64,000 nt of DNA from Nautilus pompilius (taxonomy: Eukaryota > Mollusca > Cephalopoda > Nautilida > Nautilidae): the NCBI GenBank assembly GCA_018389105.1, contig JACATO010001058.1, positions 124,001 to 188,000 of the forward strand, read 5' to 3'. Every line of letters begins with the position of its first letter. The first letter of the stretch is position 1. This document shows positions 38,701 to 48,000 of the stretch, piece by piece. The notes beneath the pieces are model-generated. The model did not search any database. It was not told the origin of the DNA and saw nothing but the letters and a program-made list of their open reading frames with translations. Both the position numbers and the translations under genes were made by a program.

Positions 38701-39040
38701 AAAAAGATAATTAAGATCTCTTGCCTAGAAACTAAACCACTCACTGGTAAGGAGTAGATTACACAAAAAACACTATTCATATTGTTAGCAGCTGGTCTCA
38801 TGTTTAAACTTGATATTATCATTATTGATATTATTTCAGAATATTTGTGAGGGAGACAGGTGGTTTTCTATGCTCAAGTACCTTGACACCTCATGCAGTC
38901 GTCGGCGGCTAAGTTACATGTTTCTCACCCTTGATGAAGGTGTGACTGACCAGTTTCATCCAGTCAAACATCTAGCAACTCTTGCCCAAGAACACAACTT
39001 CAGCAGACTGTCTAACATCATCAACGCCATTTTGTCTTGA
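12401..39040 (+). CDS. SAAL1: SAAL1 (serum amyloid A-like 1) orthologue, 11 firm coding exons
   Basis: SAAL1 is a conserved ARM/HEAT-like helical protein, reported as a cell-proliferation factor (SPACIA1); its molecular role is poorly defined. Exons: 12401-12540, 19108-19218, 22880-22963, 24751-24830, 27963-28022, 29087-29202, 32267-32390, 34735-34817, 36700-36867, 37354-37652 and 38840-39040, with stop TGA at 39038-39040. Every junction is GT-AG and phase-compatible, and together they give 487 codons before the stop, close to the vertebrate length. Family landmarks in order: [85 protein letters not shown] and [11 protein letters not shown]. Exon 10 carries a Ser/Ala/Thr-rich loop, and the last exon diverges from vertebrates. 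The 5' end lacks a certain start codon. The long introns are full of transposon remnants. Confidence 0.94.
16045..16150 (+). mobile_element. tRNA-derived SINE fragment
   Basis: TGGCTGAGAGTG (A-box-like) is followed about 40 bp later by GAGTTCAATCTC (B-box-like) and a short pyrimidine-rich end. The layout matches the RNA polymerase III head of tRNA-SINEs. Confidence 0.4.
16418..18100 (-). pseudogene. Decayed hAT transposase (ZBED/Charlie-like)
   Basis: On the minus strand a BED/ZBED-type landmark, [16 protein letters not shown], is encoded at about 17910-17960. Downstream, 17547-17017 is an open 176-codon stretch with hAT-like [27 protein letters not shown] and [12 protein letters not shown], and a C-terminal piece continues to about 16610. 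Frames shift between the pieces, so it is inactive. The plus-strand sequence CAGTAGTCAACAACTGGTGG at 16418 looks like one hAT terminus; I could not find its partner or the 8-bp duplication. Confidence 0.75.
19108..19218 (+). CDS. SAAL1: SAAL1 exon B
   Basis: 37 codons, phase 0 on both sides, donor GTAAGC. Acidic stretch followed by [12 protein letters not shown], the most conserved N-terminal motif. Confidence 0.93.
19390..20580 (-). pseudogene. Decayed mariner transposase
   Basis: On the minus strand the mariner order is recognisable in broken frames: [13 protein letters not shown] (compare KVSARWVPRLLT), then HHFTPESK, then KLMTTLFWDVWGII and LNFLPHSENTN with a shifted frame, then [19 protein letters not shown] and CVTGEYLGK at the C-terminus. 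Many stops and frameshifts; no clean terminal inverted repeats seen. It lies in the SAAL1 intron between exons B and C. Confidence 0.72.
21684..21821. repeat. 67-bp direct duplication, two copies
   Basis: A segment including TATTCATGAATGCTATTTTG is present twice (at 21701 and 21768) with essentially no differences, suggesting a recent tandem duplication. Confidence 0.9.
22592..22740 (+). mobile_element. tRNA-derived SINE-like fragment
   Basis: CAGTGGCTCAGTAATTAAAC and then CTACTGGACTGCAG resemble a tRNA-SINE head (A-box region). The B box is not clear. A C-rich/G-run tail (GGGGGGGGGG) ends the segment. Confidence 0.35.
22880..22963 (+). CDS. SAAL1: SAAL1 exon C
   Basis: 28 codons, phase 0 on both sides, acceptor TACTTTCAG, donor GTGAGT. 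Encodes [20 protein letters not shown] and SRAPRVT. Confidence 0.93.
22964..24750 (+). other. SAAL1: SAAL1 intron after exon C
   Basis: Mostly featureless AT-rich sequence, with one exon-like open segment at about 24070-24186 (see findings). Confidence 0.5.
24751..24830 (+). CDS. SAAL1: SAAL1 exon D
   Basis: A long T-tract acceptor (24731-24750) precedes [20 protein letters not shown]. Donor GTGAGT; ends two bases into a codon. Confidence 0.93.
24831..27962 (+). other. SAAL1: SAAL1 intron after exon D
   Basis: Holds the Tc1 remnant. At about 25300 a pogo/Tigger-like terminus (CAGTGAACTCTCTCTTAACC) is seen with no partner end. Confidence 0.5.
26580..27450 (+). pseudogene. Decayed Tc1/mariner-family transposase
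   Basis: In shifting plus-strand frames the Tc1 signatures appear in order: SKHRLFGIK (compare SKFELFG) near 27056-27085, and [10 protein letters not shown] (compare AQSPDLNPIE) near 27279-27307. Numerous stops. Ends not resolved. Confidence 0.6.
27963..28022 (+). CDS. SAAL1: SAAL1 exon E
   Basis: A 60-bp exon encoding [19 protein letters not shown] plus a split Arg codon; donor GTAAGA. Matches the family YDSDPPTLLETSR block. Confidence 0.92.
29087..29202 (+). CDS. SAAL1: SAAL1 exon F
   Basis: Acceptor ATTTTCAG, donor GTGAGC. Encodes [19 protein letters not shown] and, after it, [11 protein letters not shown], ending one base into a Val codon. Confidence 0.92.
29203..32266 (+). other. SAAL1: SAAL1 intron after exon F
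   Basis: Dominated by the pogo element (29433-31285), with a (GC)(CA)n microsatellite at 30308-30337 inside it. The remainder (31286-32266) shows nothing identifiable. Confidence 0.65.
29433..31285 (-). mobile_element. Pogo-type DNA transposon, 1.85 kb, with paired terminal inverted repeats
   Basis: The left end, CTGTAATTTCCATGTTATAA and three more bases, and the right end (read on the minus strand), CTGTAATTTCCAGGTTACAA and the same three bases, match at 21 of 23 positions. Both are flanked by TA, the Tc1/mariner/pogo target. Inside, on the minus strand, is a CENP-B/pogo DDE transposase in pieces: a helix-turn-helix part ([20 protein letters not shown], near 30870-30940), the 150-codon block 30819-30367 ([47 protein letters not shown]) and a C-terminal block 30155-29916 ([22 protein letters not shown]). 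Frameshifts make it a pseudogene. Confidence 0.85.
32267..32390 (+). CDS. SAAL1: SAAL1 exon G
   Basis: Acceptor CTGTTGCAG, donor GTAAGC. Encodes [20 protein letters not shown] and then [12 protein letters not shown]. Confidence 0.92.
32391..34734 (+). other. SAAL1: SAAL1 intron after exon G
   Basis: AT-rich. Open stretches on the minus strand (33549-33749, 33783-34014) and 32640-33260 look like old transposon debris, but I could not assign a family. Confidence 0.35.
34735..34817 (+). CDS. SAAL1: SAAL1 exon H
   Basis: Acceptor TTTTTCAG, donor GTACGT. Encodes [20 protein letters not shown], the counterpart of the vertebrate NPEGLDVYMHILQLLTT segment. Confidence 0.9.
35080..35285 (-). mobile_element. 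tRNA-derived SINE copy (family A)
   Basis: Shares the block AGAACTCTTTATTTTTAGG-TGTGGGAGGAAAC with the copy at 4398-4612. It ends in a reversed tRNA-like head (GGTAGGCTAACCACTGGGCC). A (GA)n tract lies at its other edge (35046-35062). Confidence 0.5.
35565..36445 (+). pseudogene. CR1/L2-like LINE 3' fragment (reverse transcriptase to C-terminus)
   Basis: Plus-strand pieces: [20 protein letters not shown] (compare GSVLGPLLFIIYINDLD), a broken KWQMEF/KC.VMH region near 35790-35970, then [20 protein letters not shown] and RIVNGWNKL near 36285-36370. Stops and a 45-bp (AAT)n insertion at 35684-35730 interrupt it. It lies in the SAAL1 intron between exons H and I. Confidence 0.65.
35684..35730. 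repeat. (AAT)n microsatellite
   Basis: About 15 perfect AAT triplets inside the LINE fragment. Confidence 0.92.
36700..36867 (+). CDS. SAAL1: SAAL1 exon I
   Basis: Acceptor TTCTTTTAG, donor GTGAGT. Encodes a helical segment with [20 protein letters not shown] and [14 protein letters not shown]. Confidence 0.92.
37354..37652 (+). CDS. SAAL1: SAAL1 exon J
   Basis: Acceptor TTTGTTTTAG, donor GTGGGT. The ORF extends upstream to 37248, but an alternative acceptor at 37262 would break the phase with exon I. Encodes [16 protein letters not shown], a low-complexity Ser/Ala/Thr/acidic linker, then [20 protein letters not shown]. Confidence 0.92.
38840..39040 (+). CDS. SAAL1: SAAL1 terminal exon K
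   Basis: Acceptor TTATTTCAG. 66 codons then TGA, ending [18 protein letters not shown] hexamers near 39680 and 39808 are candidate poly(A) signals, before the LINE remnant begins. Confidence 0.9.
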   Translation, partial: NICEGDRWFSMLKYLDTSCSRRRLSYMFLTLDEGVTDQFHPVKHLATLAQEHNFSRLSNIINAILS

Positions 39041-39849
39041 ATAGTATGTCCATCTTTAACCTAAAATGGATTCTTTCCGCTGAAGGAAATATTAGATCCT
39101 TATCCTGGAAGGAAAGATTCTCCCTTGTTACATCAAAACCAAAACCCCTTCCAGGCAATGATGACTGTGTGTGAATTTCATTTGCCTCTTAATGAATGAT
39201 AGTTATAGACAACTCTGGTAAACCAGCCCTTCTTGGTTAGCATTAAGAAACTAAGTATTAAGGTTGGGGAGGAGACATTGAAGCTACCAACATTACTTAG
39301 CTTATTTAATTTAAAATATTAAGAGAAGGAAAATTAAAATTATTTATTCACCTGTTCTAGTTTTACAGACAACGTTATATGCCGTAGACTTGTAGGTACA
39401 ATGCTTAGTAACTTTGTATTATAATGAGGATGTTAAAAATAGAAAAATAATATACGAGTACTGGAAAAACCATTTCTCTTTAGAATATTTCAGGACTTAA
39501 TGGATTTCATAGCGCTGATCATAATATTCTCAAATGCAGGTTTGTATATACTTGGTTTTACTTGCTTGAGAATCCGTCTAGCTTTCCAAAAATTAAGTCC
39601 ATAGTGTGGGATTTCCTATGCTTTTTGTTATTTAACTGTTGAATTACCAGGTTTCATTGAGTGGGATAAGTGAAGAGCTAATTAAATTAATTAATAATAT
39701 GGATAAATAGGGTCGTTAACACAAGAAATGCAGTCTTTGTGTTTGTCTAATCTGTATTATCTTCTCAGGCAAAAAGATGATCTCCTCCCCTCTTTACTTA
39801 ACGTTATATATTAAAATATGAATTTTGAAAAATCGTGCATAATTTATAC

Positions 39850-41590
39850 GGCACTGTATGGAAAGCCTATAGGTTTCTTAGGCGTGAAAAGAAAGGTAGC
39901 CTTGTTTAATCTTGGCACCTTTTCCAAAGGTAAACCTTAGAGTGTCACTCAGTTGGTTAACAGAATTCAAGAACAAGTTAAATGATGCGATTTGTCGAGA
40001 TGTTTTCTCAAGGAAACAGACTGATTTTCAGAATAGTCCGAACTTAACCCCAAACTCCCAAGAAAATAGCAAATTTGGGATTTTATTCCTGCCTTGCAAG
40101 ACTTTTCCATCGTAAGGTTCTACTCCCCCATCTGTCGGCCTTCATCAGATGATACTGCCAGTGGGAAACTTGTATCCTCCCATTTTGAATGATCGTGACT
40201 TACCTTTAGGACCAACACTCCGCCACTGCCTGATCGTTCAGTTCTCATGGTATTCCGTTATTATTGGCAGACAATGAAAATTGGCTGATTTCATTAGGAG
40301 ACTGCGCTCAGCAGATTTAGCTGCATTATGCCAGTTGCTGGAATCACTAATGAGCGGATATGGTAACATGGCTGTGATTGCTCTCTGCTAGTTTTTAGAA
40401 TCTGCAGATAATGTTCACCGACTGAGGAGTGGGGACACCCGAGTCTCTCTGTCACCCGTGGTCGCTGGCAGGGGTGTGGGCTTCTCTTGTTTTTGAAATC
40501 AGTGGTGTGTGAATGCACAGTCAGTTATTATAACAGTGTTGACTGATATGGCTCCCAGCTCAATATTTACCAATCACCGAAGTTCTCATACATTTTTTTA
40601 AAAAAACCTGTTCAGTGTATATTTGGTCTTTTTTGATATCTGATCTATGTCATTCTTGTAATGCAGGGTAGATTAGACCTTATTTAGCCCCTCTTTTCCC
40701 AAATGGTAAGCAAAAATTATTCATGCTCTCTCTCTTCCGACATCTGGTTTGGCAAAATACCTATCACACAATTACCCAGTGTTCATGCCCAAGAAAGAAT
40801 TATTTTTTTCTCCATAGCTCAGCTTCCACACATTACAAATAACCATCAGAGTGAACCTTCCCAATATATACACAAATTCTGAAGATGTGGAATGGGAGGG
40901 GTCCATGTAATTATCTATGCATGGAAACACCACTGATATTATAATTTGGGAAACCTAAGACGTGCTCCCTCACTGCTTATTTAGGACTCTATTAAAACTC
41001 TCTCTACCAGTGTAACTGCAGCGCCATCTAGCTCGTCTGAGTGGTCGTCTGTGTTCAAATCTAAGGAATTTGCCCTTGGAAAAATTTAATCCCATTTGCA
41101 TTTATCTGACCTGTCTCCTGAATAACTTAAACCAGATTATATGGCAACATGAAGATTTTCGTGTCGTCCGCAAATTCTATCATAATAATATTTGTGATCC
41201 GAGTCTCAGCGGCTGCAAACATTAAACTGGTTGGACAGACTTTCTTTTCAGGTTCTTGCTACGTCCCCTCCAATCTCCATCCCAAAAGTGTCCTTAGTAG
41301 GTGTGGCAAAACCTTAAGAATAAAGAAACTACTTCTGTTAGCTGTTGGATAATGATCCAAGATGCTTTCATACCATCCCCATGTAATTTTAGCAGAAGTC
41401 TCTAGATTCCGCGTTCCCTGTCTGGTAGCCAAACTGCAATGCATAGACGGGCATAACCAGTTCAGCCCAAGTTCAAAGCGTTACTCTGTTGTTGTTACCG
41501 AGAGCTCCCAACAGTTAAAGGGTTTTGTAAACATTGCTAATAGATCCCGAGGAAGATTTTCTATTCGGGGTCTCTCCCACCCCTGAAGGT
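39850..41590 (-). pseudogene. LINE remnant downstream of SAAL1 (reverse transcriptase)
   Basis: On the minus strand an RT active-site segment, EFADDTKIFML, is encoded at about 41150-41182, with RT-like sequence above it. A C-terminal-like segment (FNLFLNSVNQLSDTLRFTFG) lies at about 39910-39990. The frames between are broken. The order on the minus strand is right for one non-LTR element of the CR1/Rex/Jockey type. Confidence 0.5.
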
Positions 41591-42419
41591 TATTCAAAAA
41601 AAGTAGTTTGTTTTCTTTTTTCCTGGATACAAAAAAGGGGGGGAGGATTTACTTTGTGTACAAGTATTTCTTTTTTCAGATTCTATTAAAGTTTGTACAG
41701 CAGTTTGTCAAAAAAATATAACATGCTGAAACTATTTTGAGATGATTAATAAAAACTTTATGGTGTAAATCCTTACTTCTTTTTTTTTAATATATACAGA
41801 ATGTACTTTTACAGTTGTATTTTTTTTTAAAAAAATTTACACATAACTATTATACAATGAATGGAAATATAAATCTATGTATATACTCAGAAATAAAGTC
41901 ATTTCATTAGAAGAACACTAAGAAATATTTGTCTCGACCATTCGTCATTTAAAAAATTTCTTTTAAATTGGAAATAAAATCCATTAGAATTTTTTAACAA
42001 ATATTTGTGGTATACTTGTTTATAATTGCTGTTTCATGATATTTAATTAAGATGAGGCAAACAGCCAGTCAGCTGTGGTAAAATAGTCTTATAATGCAGA
42101 TCTAGCATAATAATTATAATGACGATGATGGAGTTGCACAGCTTGGCTAAAGGTTACCAGCCTCAGCCATCTGCTAGGGTGGAAACAAAGCTACACTGGA
42201 ATATCAACCAGACCTTTGGAAATCTCTGGGAGACCAAAAGGAAAAGAATGCCGATGTCCTGATAGGCGGATAGATTTATCAGCAGCAACATGCTGAGATG
42301 GCGAAGGTCTCTATCTTTCAGCTCGGCTGATGAGGAATTGATTGTTATGAGTAATGGCGACTGCCCATTTATTTTTTAAATTTAGGCTTTGTTCATGGCA
42401 AGGATCTACTGCAGTCATA

Positions 42420-42448
42420 GGTTATATATATATATATATATATATAAT
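42420..42448. repeat. (AT)n microsatellite
   Basis: Uninterrupted TA dinucleotides in the intergenic region. Confidence 0.9.
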
Positions 42449-43084
42449 AATTATTTATTGTAGATCCCATTTTTACAAAAACAAGATGATCTTGTTTTGT
42501 TTCTGTGTCTAAGATGGTTGTCATGAGTTAAGAAAATAGTCAGATCTTGTAGAACTGTACTGGCTAAGAAAAAGGGGATTACCAAGGAATCTTCCACAGC
42601 AAACATAACAACAACAACAACTTATTTTTAAGGAGTTTAATCTATTAAAATAACCAAAAAAATGTACTTACCCAAATTAAAAGTTTACAATTTGCCAAAA
42701 CCACTAGTTTGTACAGTATCCCAAATTCCTTACTGTCCCCTTCCTTTTTTTACACAAGCCACTGATGAAATTATTAATACAAGCATAAAAATAGTGAAAT
42801 TTTAAATAAATAAGCCAACATTTCTACATAATTACTGTCTGAACGCTAACTGGAAATGTTTTATGAATTAGTGAAAGATAAACGGAATTGGAAATTATCC
42901 AAATGGGTAGTAAAGAGAATTATAATCATCATTGTATGAATGACACTAAAGAAGAAGATAGTTTCAAGAAAAGGTTAGAGAGGCAGTTAATATAAATAAT
43001 GTGGATGGTGCATTTCTTTACTGGGTGCATCAGGAGTCTTGGGTTCCTGCTCTGTACCCCTTGTTTAATATCGATTTTATTCTG

Positions 43085-44010
43085 CCCTCAAACAATTGCC
43101 GAAGTGGTAGCACTGACTGACAGTCCTAAAGGGAAAAACAAAGTGCTAAGTTATCAAAGAGAAGGTGGAAATTCTACAAAAAAACTAGACCGAGGGCAGA
43201 CCGGTATCGTCTCGGGAACTACCACCGGTGTAAAAAGTGCTATATGAATGGTTCAAGTGACAAGGGAATTAACATTTCTGGACCAATGCTCTGTGATGAA
43301 GCTGAGGGGTTTTGATTAGGAACTGAAAATCCCACAGCGCCAACTTCACCACGGGTTTGGCGGCAGAGTGCCTTAAAGCCAGTAGGGAAAGAACTTCAGG
43401 AGACGGAGAACTTCGTGAAGAGTTTTACCAAGTTGAAGAACAGAATCTGAGCCCTGAACAAATGTACAATTCTGAAGAAACTGGTCCTTTCTGACGGTGT
43501 ACTTCAAGATACTGGCAGGTGAGGATGAACGTGTTCCAGGAGCAAAGGATTGTGCGCTGATGTGTTGGAATGCTCGTGCCCTTAAGTGGGTGAAAGTGTT
43601 GCCCCTGAATTAGCCCAGTAATAAATGGGACTGAATTACTCGGGATATCACAATAAACTGGGTTTTGCAGAATTTTACTGAATAGGCCAGGAAGCACTGC
43701 ATGGAGAAGGGACTTCCTGAAGACTGCAAGATTATTCTTTCACTGGGTCTGCACACCCAGATTCTGAATTGTTGCCAAAGATATAACATAATTGTTATAT
43801 ACATTTCCCCTAACTGTACATCCCTTATCCAGCCTATGGATCAGGGAGTAATTTGCAGTTTAAAGGGTAACTACAGAAGAGAATGTTGGATCATGATACG
43901 TCTGTCAAGGACTGCATTTGGGCTTTAGCAGGTGCCTGGGAGAATGTAGCACCATCGACACTACCAAAACTTGTGGCATAACATCTGTGCTCTTAAAAGA
44001 TTTAATGATG
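43085..44010 (+). pseudogene. Decayed Tigger/pogo transposase
   Basis: A CENP-B-N-like helix-turn-helix part (about 43085-43247, GKNKVLSYQREGGNSTKKLD then GIVSGTTTGVKSA), the landmark EQMYNSEETGPF (about 43455-43492, compare MYNADETGL), and KGLPEDCKIILSL and SPNCTSLIQPMDQGVI with YRRECW (43703-43890) follow the Tigger order. Stops and frameshifts throughout; terminal repeats not found. Unrelated in detail to the pogo copy at 29433-31285. Confidence 0.75.
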
Positions 44011-44761
44011 CTTAGAACTTAAATATCTTAAACAAACAAAACTGAGGAATATGGAATTAAAAAATACGCAGAACACCTAAACTGACAGATAAATTTATTT
44101 ATTAGAAATGTTCTATTTATTTATTAAACTGAAAATGAATCAGTCAGACACCATTTTTCCTTTACATAATCCTACCATTTTGATTGTCATTTCTTTTGGA
44201 AATTTCCGTTTTATCAAATTAAATATTTATAAATCCTGCTCAAAATCTACGTAACTCATTAGTTAGTATTAAGTCATCAACTACCCCAATCCATGAGTAG
44301 GCTGATGAGTGTCAAATCCAGAATATGTAATAGATCTTTAAATAATTTCAAGCTGAAGAAAAATTATGAATCACCAAGTTGTTATTATTTCTTATCTCGA
44401 GAGAAATAACAGTAATCAAAAAGTTAATTAACCGAACATTAAACTTTTTTTAAGTTTACAGAAAATAAACCAAAGTGAATTTTAATTGAAAAAAGAATTC
44501 TTCAAAATATTAACAATTTTTAAGTTATAGGTTCGTGATTTTGTAGGTTATCAATCTTTTTAAACAAACAGAGATGATGTATCTGTGGAAAAATTAGATG
44601 AGTCAGCTTGAGTTTTGTTTCCTCTTCTGTTTGGTACGACAAGCTATAACGATCAACCAAAGTTGTCATCCAGTAAGTTCTGTATTCAGCTTGCCCTTCA
44701 TCTTCAGCATCAGATGATATTAACAGATATCCAGTAGGGTTACCACGCCGAGTTTCACTGC

Positions 44762-45093
44762 CTATTTTCTCCAAAAATAGGGATCCTGTTCCATTTTTCT
44801 CTCGAAATTCTTGTACCATTTGTGCAGCACACTGATGGGGACAAAGGTTTCCGAGGGACAGGGCGTCATCTGAGACTGGGTCACAGCGAAGGAAGACACG
44901 TAGTTATACAGGTTCTGAGTGATGGTTTTGGAGAATTCAACAAAAGGCTGCAAGTTGGACACAGCAGCAGCGGTGGCAGGCGTTAGTTGGGAAAGCTGGT
45001 GCAATGGCTCCACGGAGATTCCGATCTGGGCCATGTGGGATTGCTGGAACGTAGTGTGGCCAAACAAGTTAGCTGTGGTTGCATTTGTTTCAT
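44762..45093 (-). CDS. HIKESHI: HIKESHI exon 4 (terminal)
   Basis: Acceptor ATTTTAG, stop TAG at 44764-44762. Encodes the C-terminal domain from ETNATTANLF to DPYFWRK. Confidence 0.97.
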
Positions 45094-48000
45094 CTAAAAT
45101 AAAGAAACAACAATAGTTGCCATGGCCAACTGTTGAAGGATGAGGCAAACATACAAGTAATATGCTTGGGAATTTAAAATTTTTTTTTTTAAAAAGATTT
45201 CAGCAAATAATGGCTGATCTTGTCTTCTAATGACAATTAAAATTCTCCAACCTGAATAACAGATGCACCTATTACCAACAACACAAATATAAAAATCTGT
45301 ATGAAAAGACAGAAAAACCAACCGGGAAGGAGAGGAGAGGAGAGAATGTGACACAAGGGGCAGTTAACTGTGTAGTGTATCACAGCAGCTCTCACAAACC
45401 AACCGCGAATAAGGAGAAAGGGGGACCTAATTAATGACAAAAGTACCCTGGCTTCACCTGACTGGATAGAATCTATCCTTTTACAATTAAAAACCATGAA
45501 ACAGTTGCAGATGCTAATCCCCTCCCCAACAGGTTCTTTCTAGCTCTTTGCTTTCTGTGCAACCTGAATAGACACAGCTCTCATCTGAAGCACTGAATGC
45601 TCATTCCATTTCCATCTATCCACCCACGTGAAGCTGGTATTTCTATACTAGCCTCACTGAGAAATCTTTACCCGAGCAATGCCAAGCCATGTTCAGCTCT
45701 TCCAAGACTTTCTCTTGTGTTTTTTATTCAAATGTGTTGCATCGGTACCGAAATAGGACTTGCACTCTTCACCTAAACAAGCTCATTTTTGCCATGGAGT
45801 AGGTAACTCTAAATGTTTTAAAACAAACTGGCTGAAATGCTTCACTTTGCTGACAACTGCTGATGACCATTATCTTTGAGTAAGTGTCAGAAGTTTGTTT
45901 ACTCCAAAACATCAATTTGTTTTAGTAATTCATTTGGGTAACTCAGAAATTCAAATTTAGACTTCTAGTAGATCAATAGAATTATACTAGTTCTTTGACT
46001 GTACAAAAGTAAACATTATCAGCCTAACAGCGTATTAACAGTAGTAATCCTCTGTGAAGAAGAGAAAGTTGATGAATCTTAAAAAATCATCATTTGGGAA
46101 AAAAACAACCCTATAATAATATATATCTCAAAGTCTTTCTTATTTCATAGCAAGAACCGATCATTTCACAGTTAGGGAAAAATATTATTTCAAAATTGTT
46201 TATATTATTAAATCTTTTCAGTAAAATCCATTTTCATGCTAAACAAGCTTTTAACAGTCAATAAGAGCTCTTATAAGGATTATTTGCTATTACTGTGGGA
46301 ATGCAATTTCTGTAAAAAATTTTATCAAAAGACACGACGCTTCATCATCGTTTTCAATCTACGCCACCGCTTCAGGGTACATTTTGGATGTACTTGCTAT
46401 TCCTTGTGTCTGGAAAGTGGTAAGCAATCTAACGACATGCTTTTTCTGTTCTAAGATTCCACAGTTTACACAATAACTGAGATATTATTATTATTTAATC
46501 TTTACTCTTTAACTCCATTCTCTGCCCTACAGATAAATCCTTTTGCTAAAAAAGAGTTTGTAGACATCCTTATCTACATTCAGCTACTTTCACTTGCCAA
46601 ACTTAGATATGAAGTGTAAGAATCCAATCCAAAATGTATCTACCAAAATCACTGTTCAAAACAGAGGTGGATAGCAAGGGACCACAGCAGAAGAAAACCA
46701 AAAATGCAAAAAAGTGCCGTAGATGTGTTTAACTTATCCCTCTGCAGCAGCTTACAATTACAGAAGAAGAAGAAAAAAAAAACCATACTTACCATTCCTG
46801 AGCCTGTTCACCCGAAACGTAGCACTTGGCTTAGCATTGGTTATGTAACCCAAGAGTTGCCAGGACTGATTTACAGGGTTTGGCCAGCAAAAGTAAACTA
46901 GAAGTAGGTTCAAAGAAGCATTATTTAAGTAGAGAGCAAAAGCAGCTGAAGTAATTTTGTGGCTTAACTAGGATTCAAACTCATTTGGAAAGGTAGTAGC
47001 ACCACACACACACACGGGGCACTGATACATGCATGCTGAACATGTGCACAGGTACTGGACACAGATGAAAATGGATGGATGCCAGATGCTTAAGAATGTT
47101 CATCATAGAAAATAAAATTTCCTGGAACAGTAGTCAACATGTTTGTGATTATTTATTATTTTCTTATAAGATTGTATATGCAATAAATTATTTGCAGCAT
47201 AAAAAATATAAACATTTTTTCTGTAAAAAAACAAACTAAAATATTAAATAATTTAAAAAAAATTATCCAGGAGCAAAGTAAACCAATCTAGTGAATGGAA
47301 TGAAAAGAAGGGGAAACTATAAAACAAAAGAAAATAAAACTCATGGGAGGATTATAATAAACCATTCAAGCTGAGGCAGAATGAAATAACACGTCACTTC
47401 TTCTAAGTTAGGAGAAGACAGCGAACAACCTACCTGCCCCACCAAGTCCTTCAGGAAATGGTGTCTGCCCAGTCATAAAAATAACTATGTGATTAATACT
47501 ATCAGCATCAGGGATATTAAACAGAAACTGGTTTTCACTCACTTGGTGCACACTGGTATCCACCTGAAATCAATTAAAAAACAAATTAAAAAATGTGCAG
47601 AGCACACACTTAAAAGAACTATACACGGTTCTTTAATATTTTCTTTGTAGTCAGTCATCGCCATAGGTCTCCAATGGGGTAAGACTGTAAAATTACTCCT
47701 ATGCAAATAGAGGTGAAGCAAATCTATAAGCATGGCTCAGATTCTTCCTATAAAACATGAGTACTTACAGCATGCAAATTTGATTTGGATTATTGTCGAA
47801 TTAACTATAATTCATAGCCATAGAAAACCAATTGCATACTTTATCATCTTCATCATTATTATTATTATTATTATACAAACAGAAAAATCAAAAGACTAAA
47901 AGAAGTTATATTGCAGAATCAAAGCGGCTTTTTAAATATGCTACCAAAATCAGCAGGATCATTAGTGATACTGTAAATGTAATTAATATTAAATGCAACA

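Larger units (their letters stand above)
39041..44761. other. Convergent intergenic region SAAL1 / HIKESHI
   Basis: The 3' ends of the two genes face each other. The interval is largely transposon debris (LINE at 39850-41590, Tigger at 43085-44010) and AT-rich filler. Poly(A) hexamers for SAAL1 near 39680 and 39808 and a minus-strand ATTAAA at 44486-44481 for HIKESHI are candidates only. AATAAA occurs at 41748 and 41892, but beyond the LINE. Confidence 0.55.
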
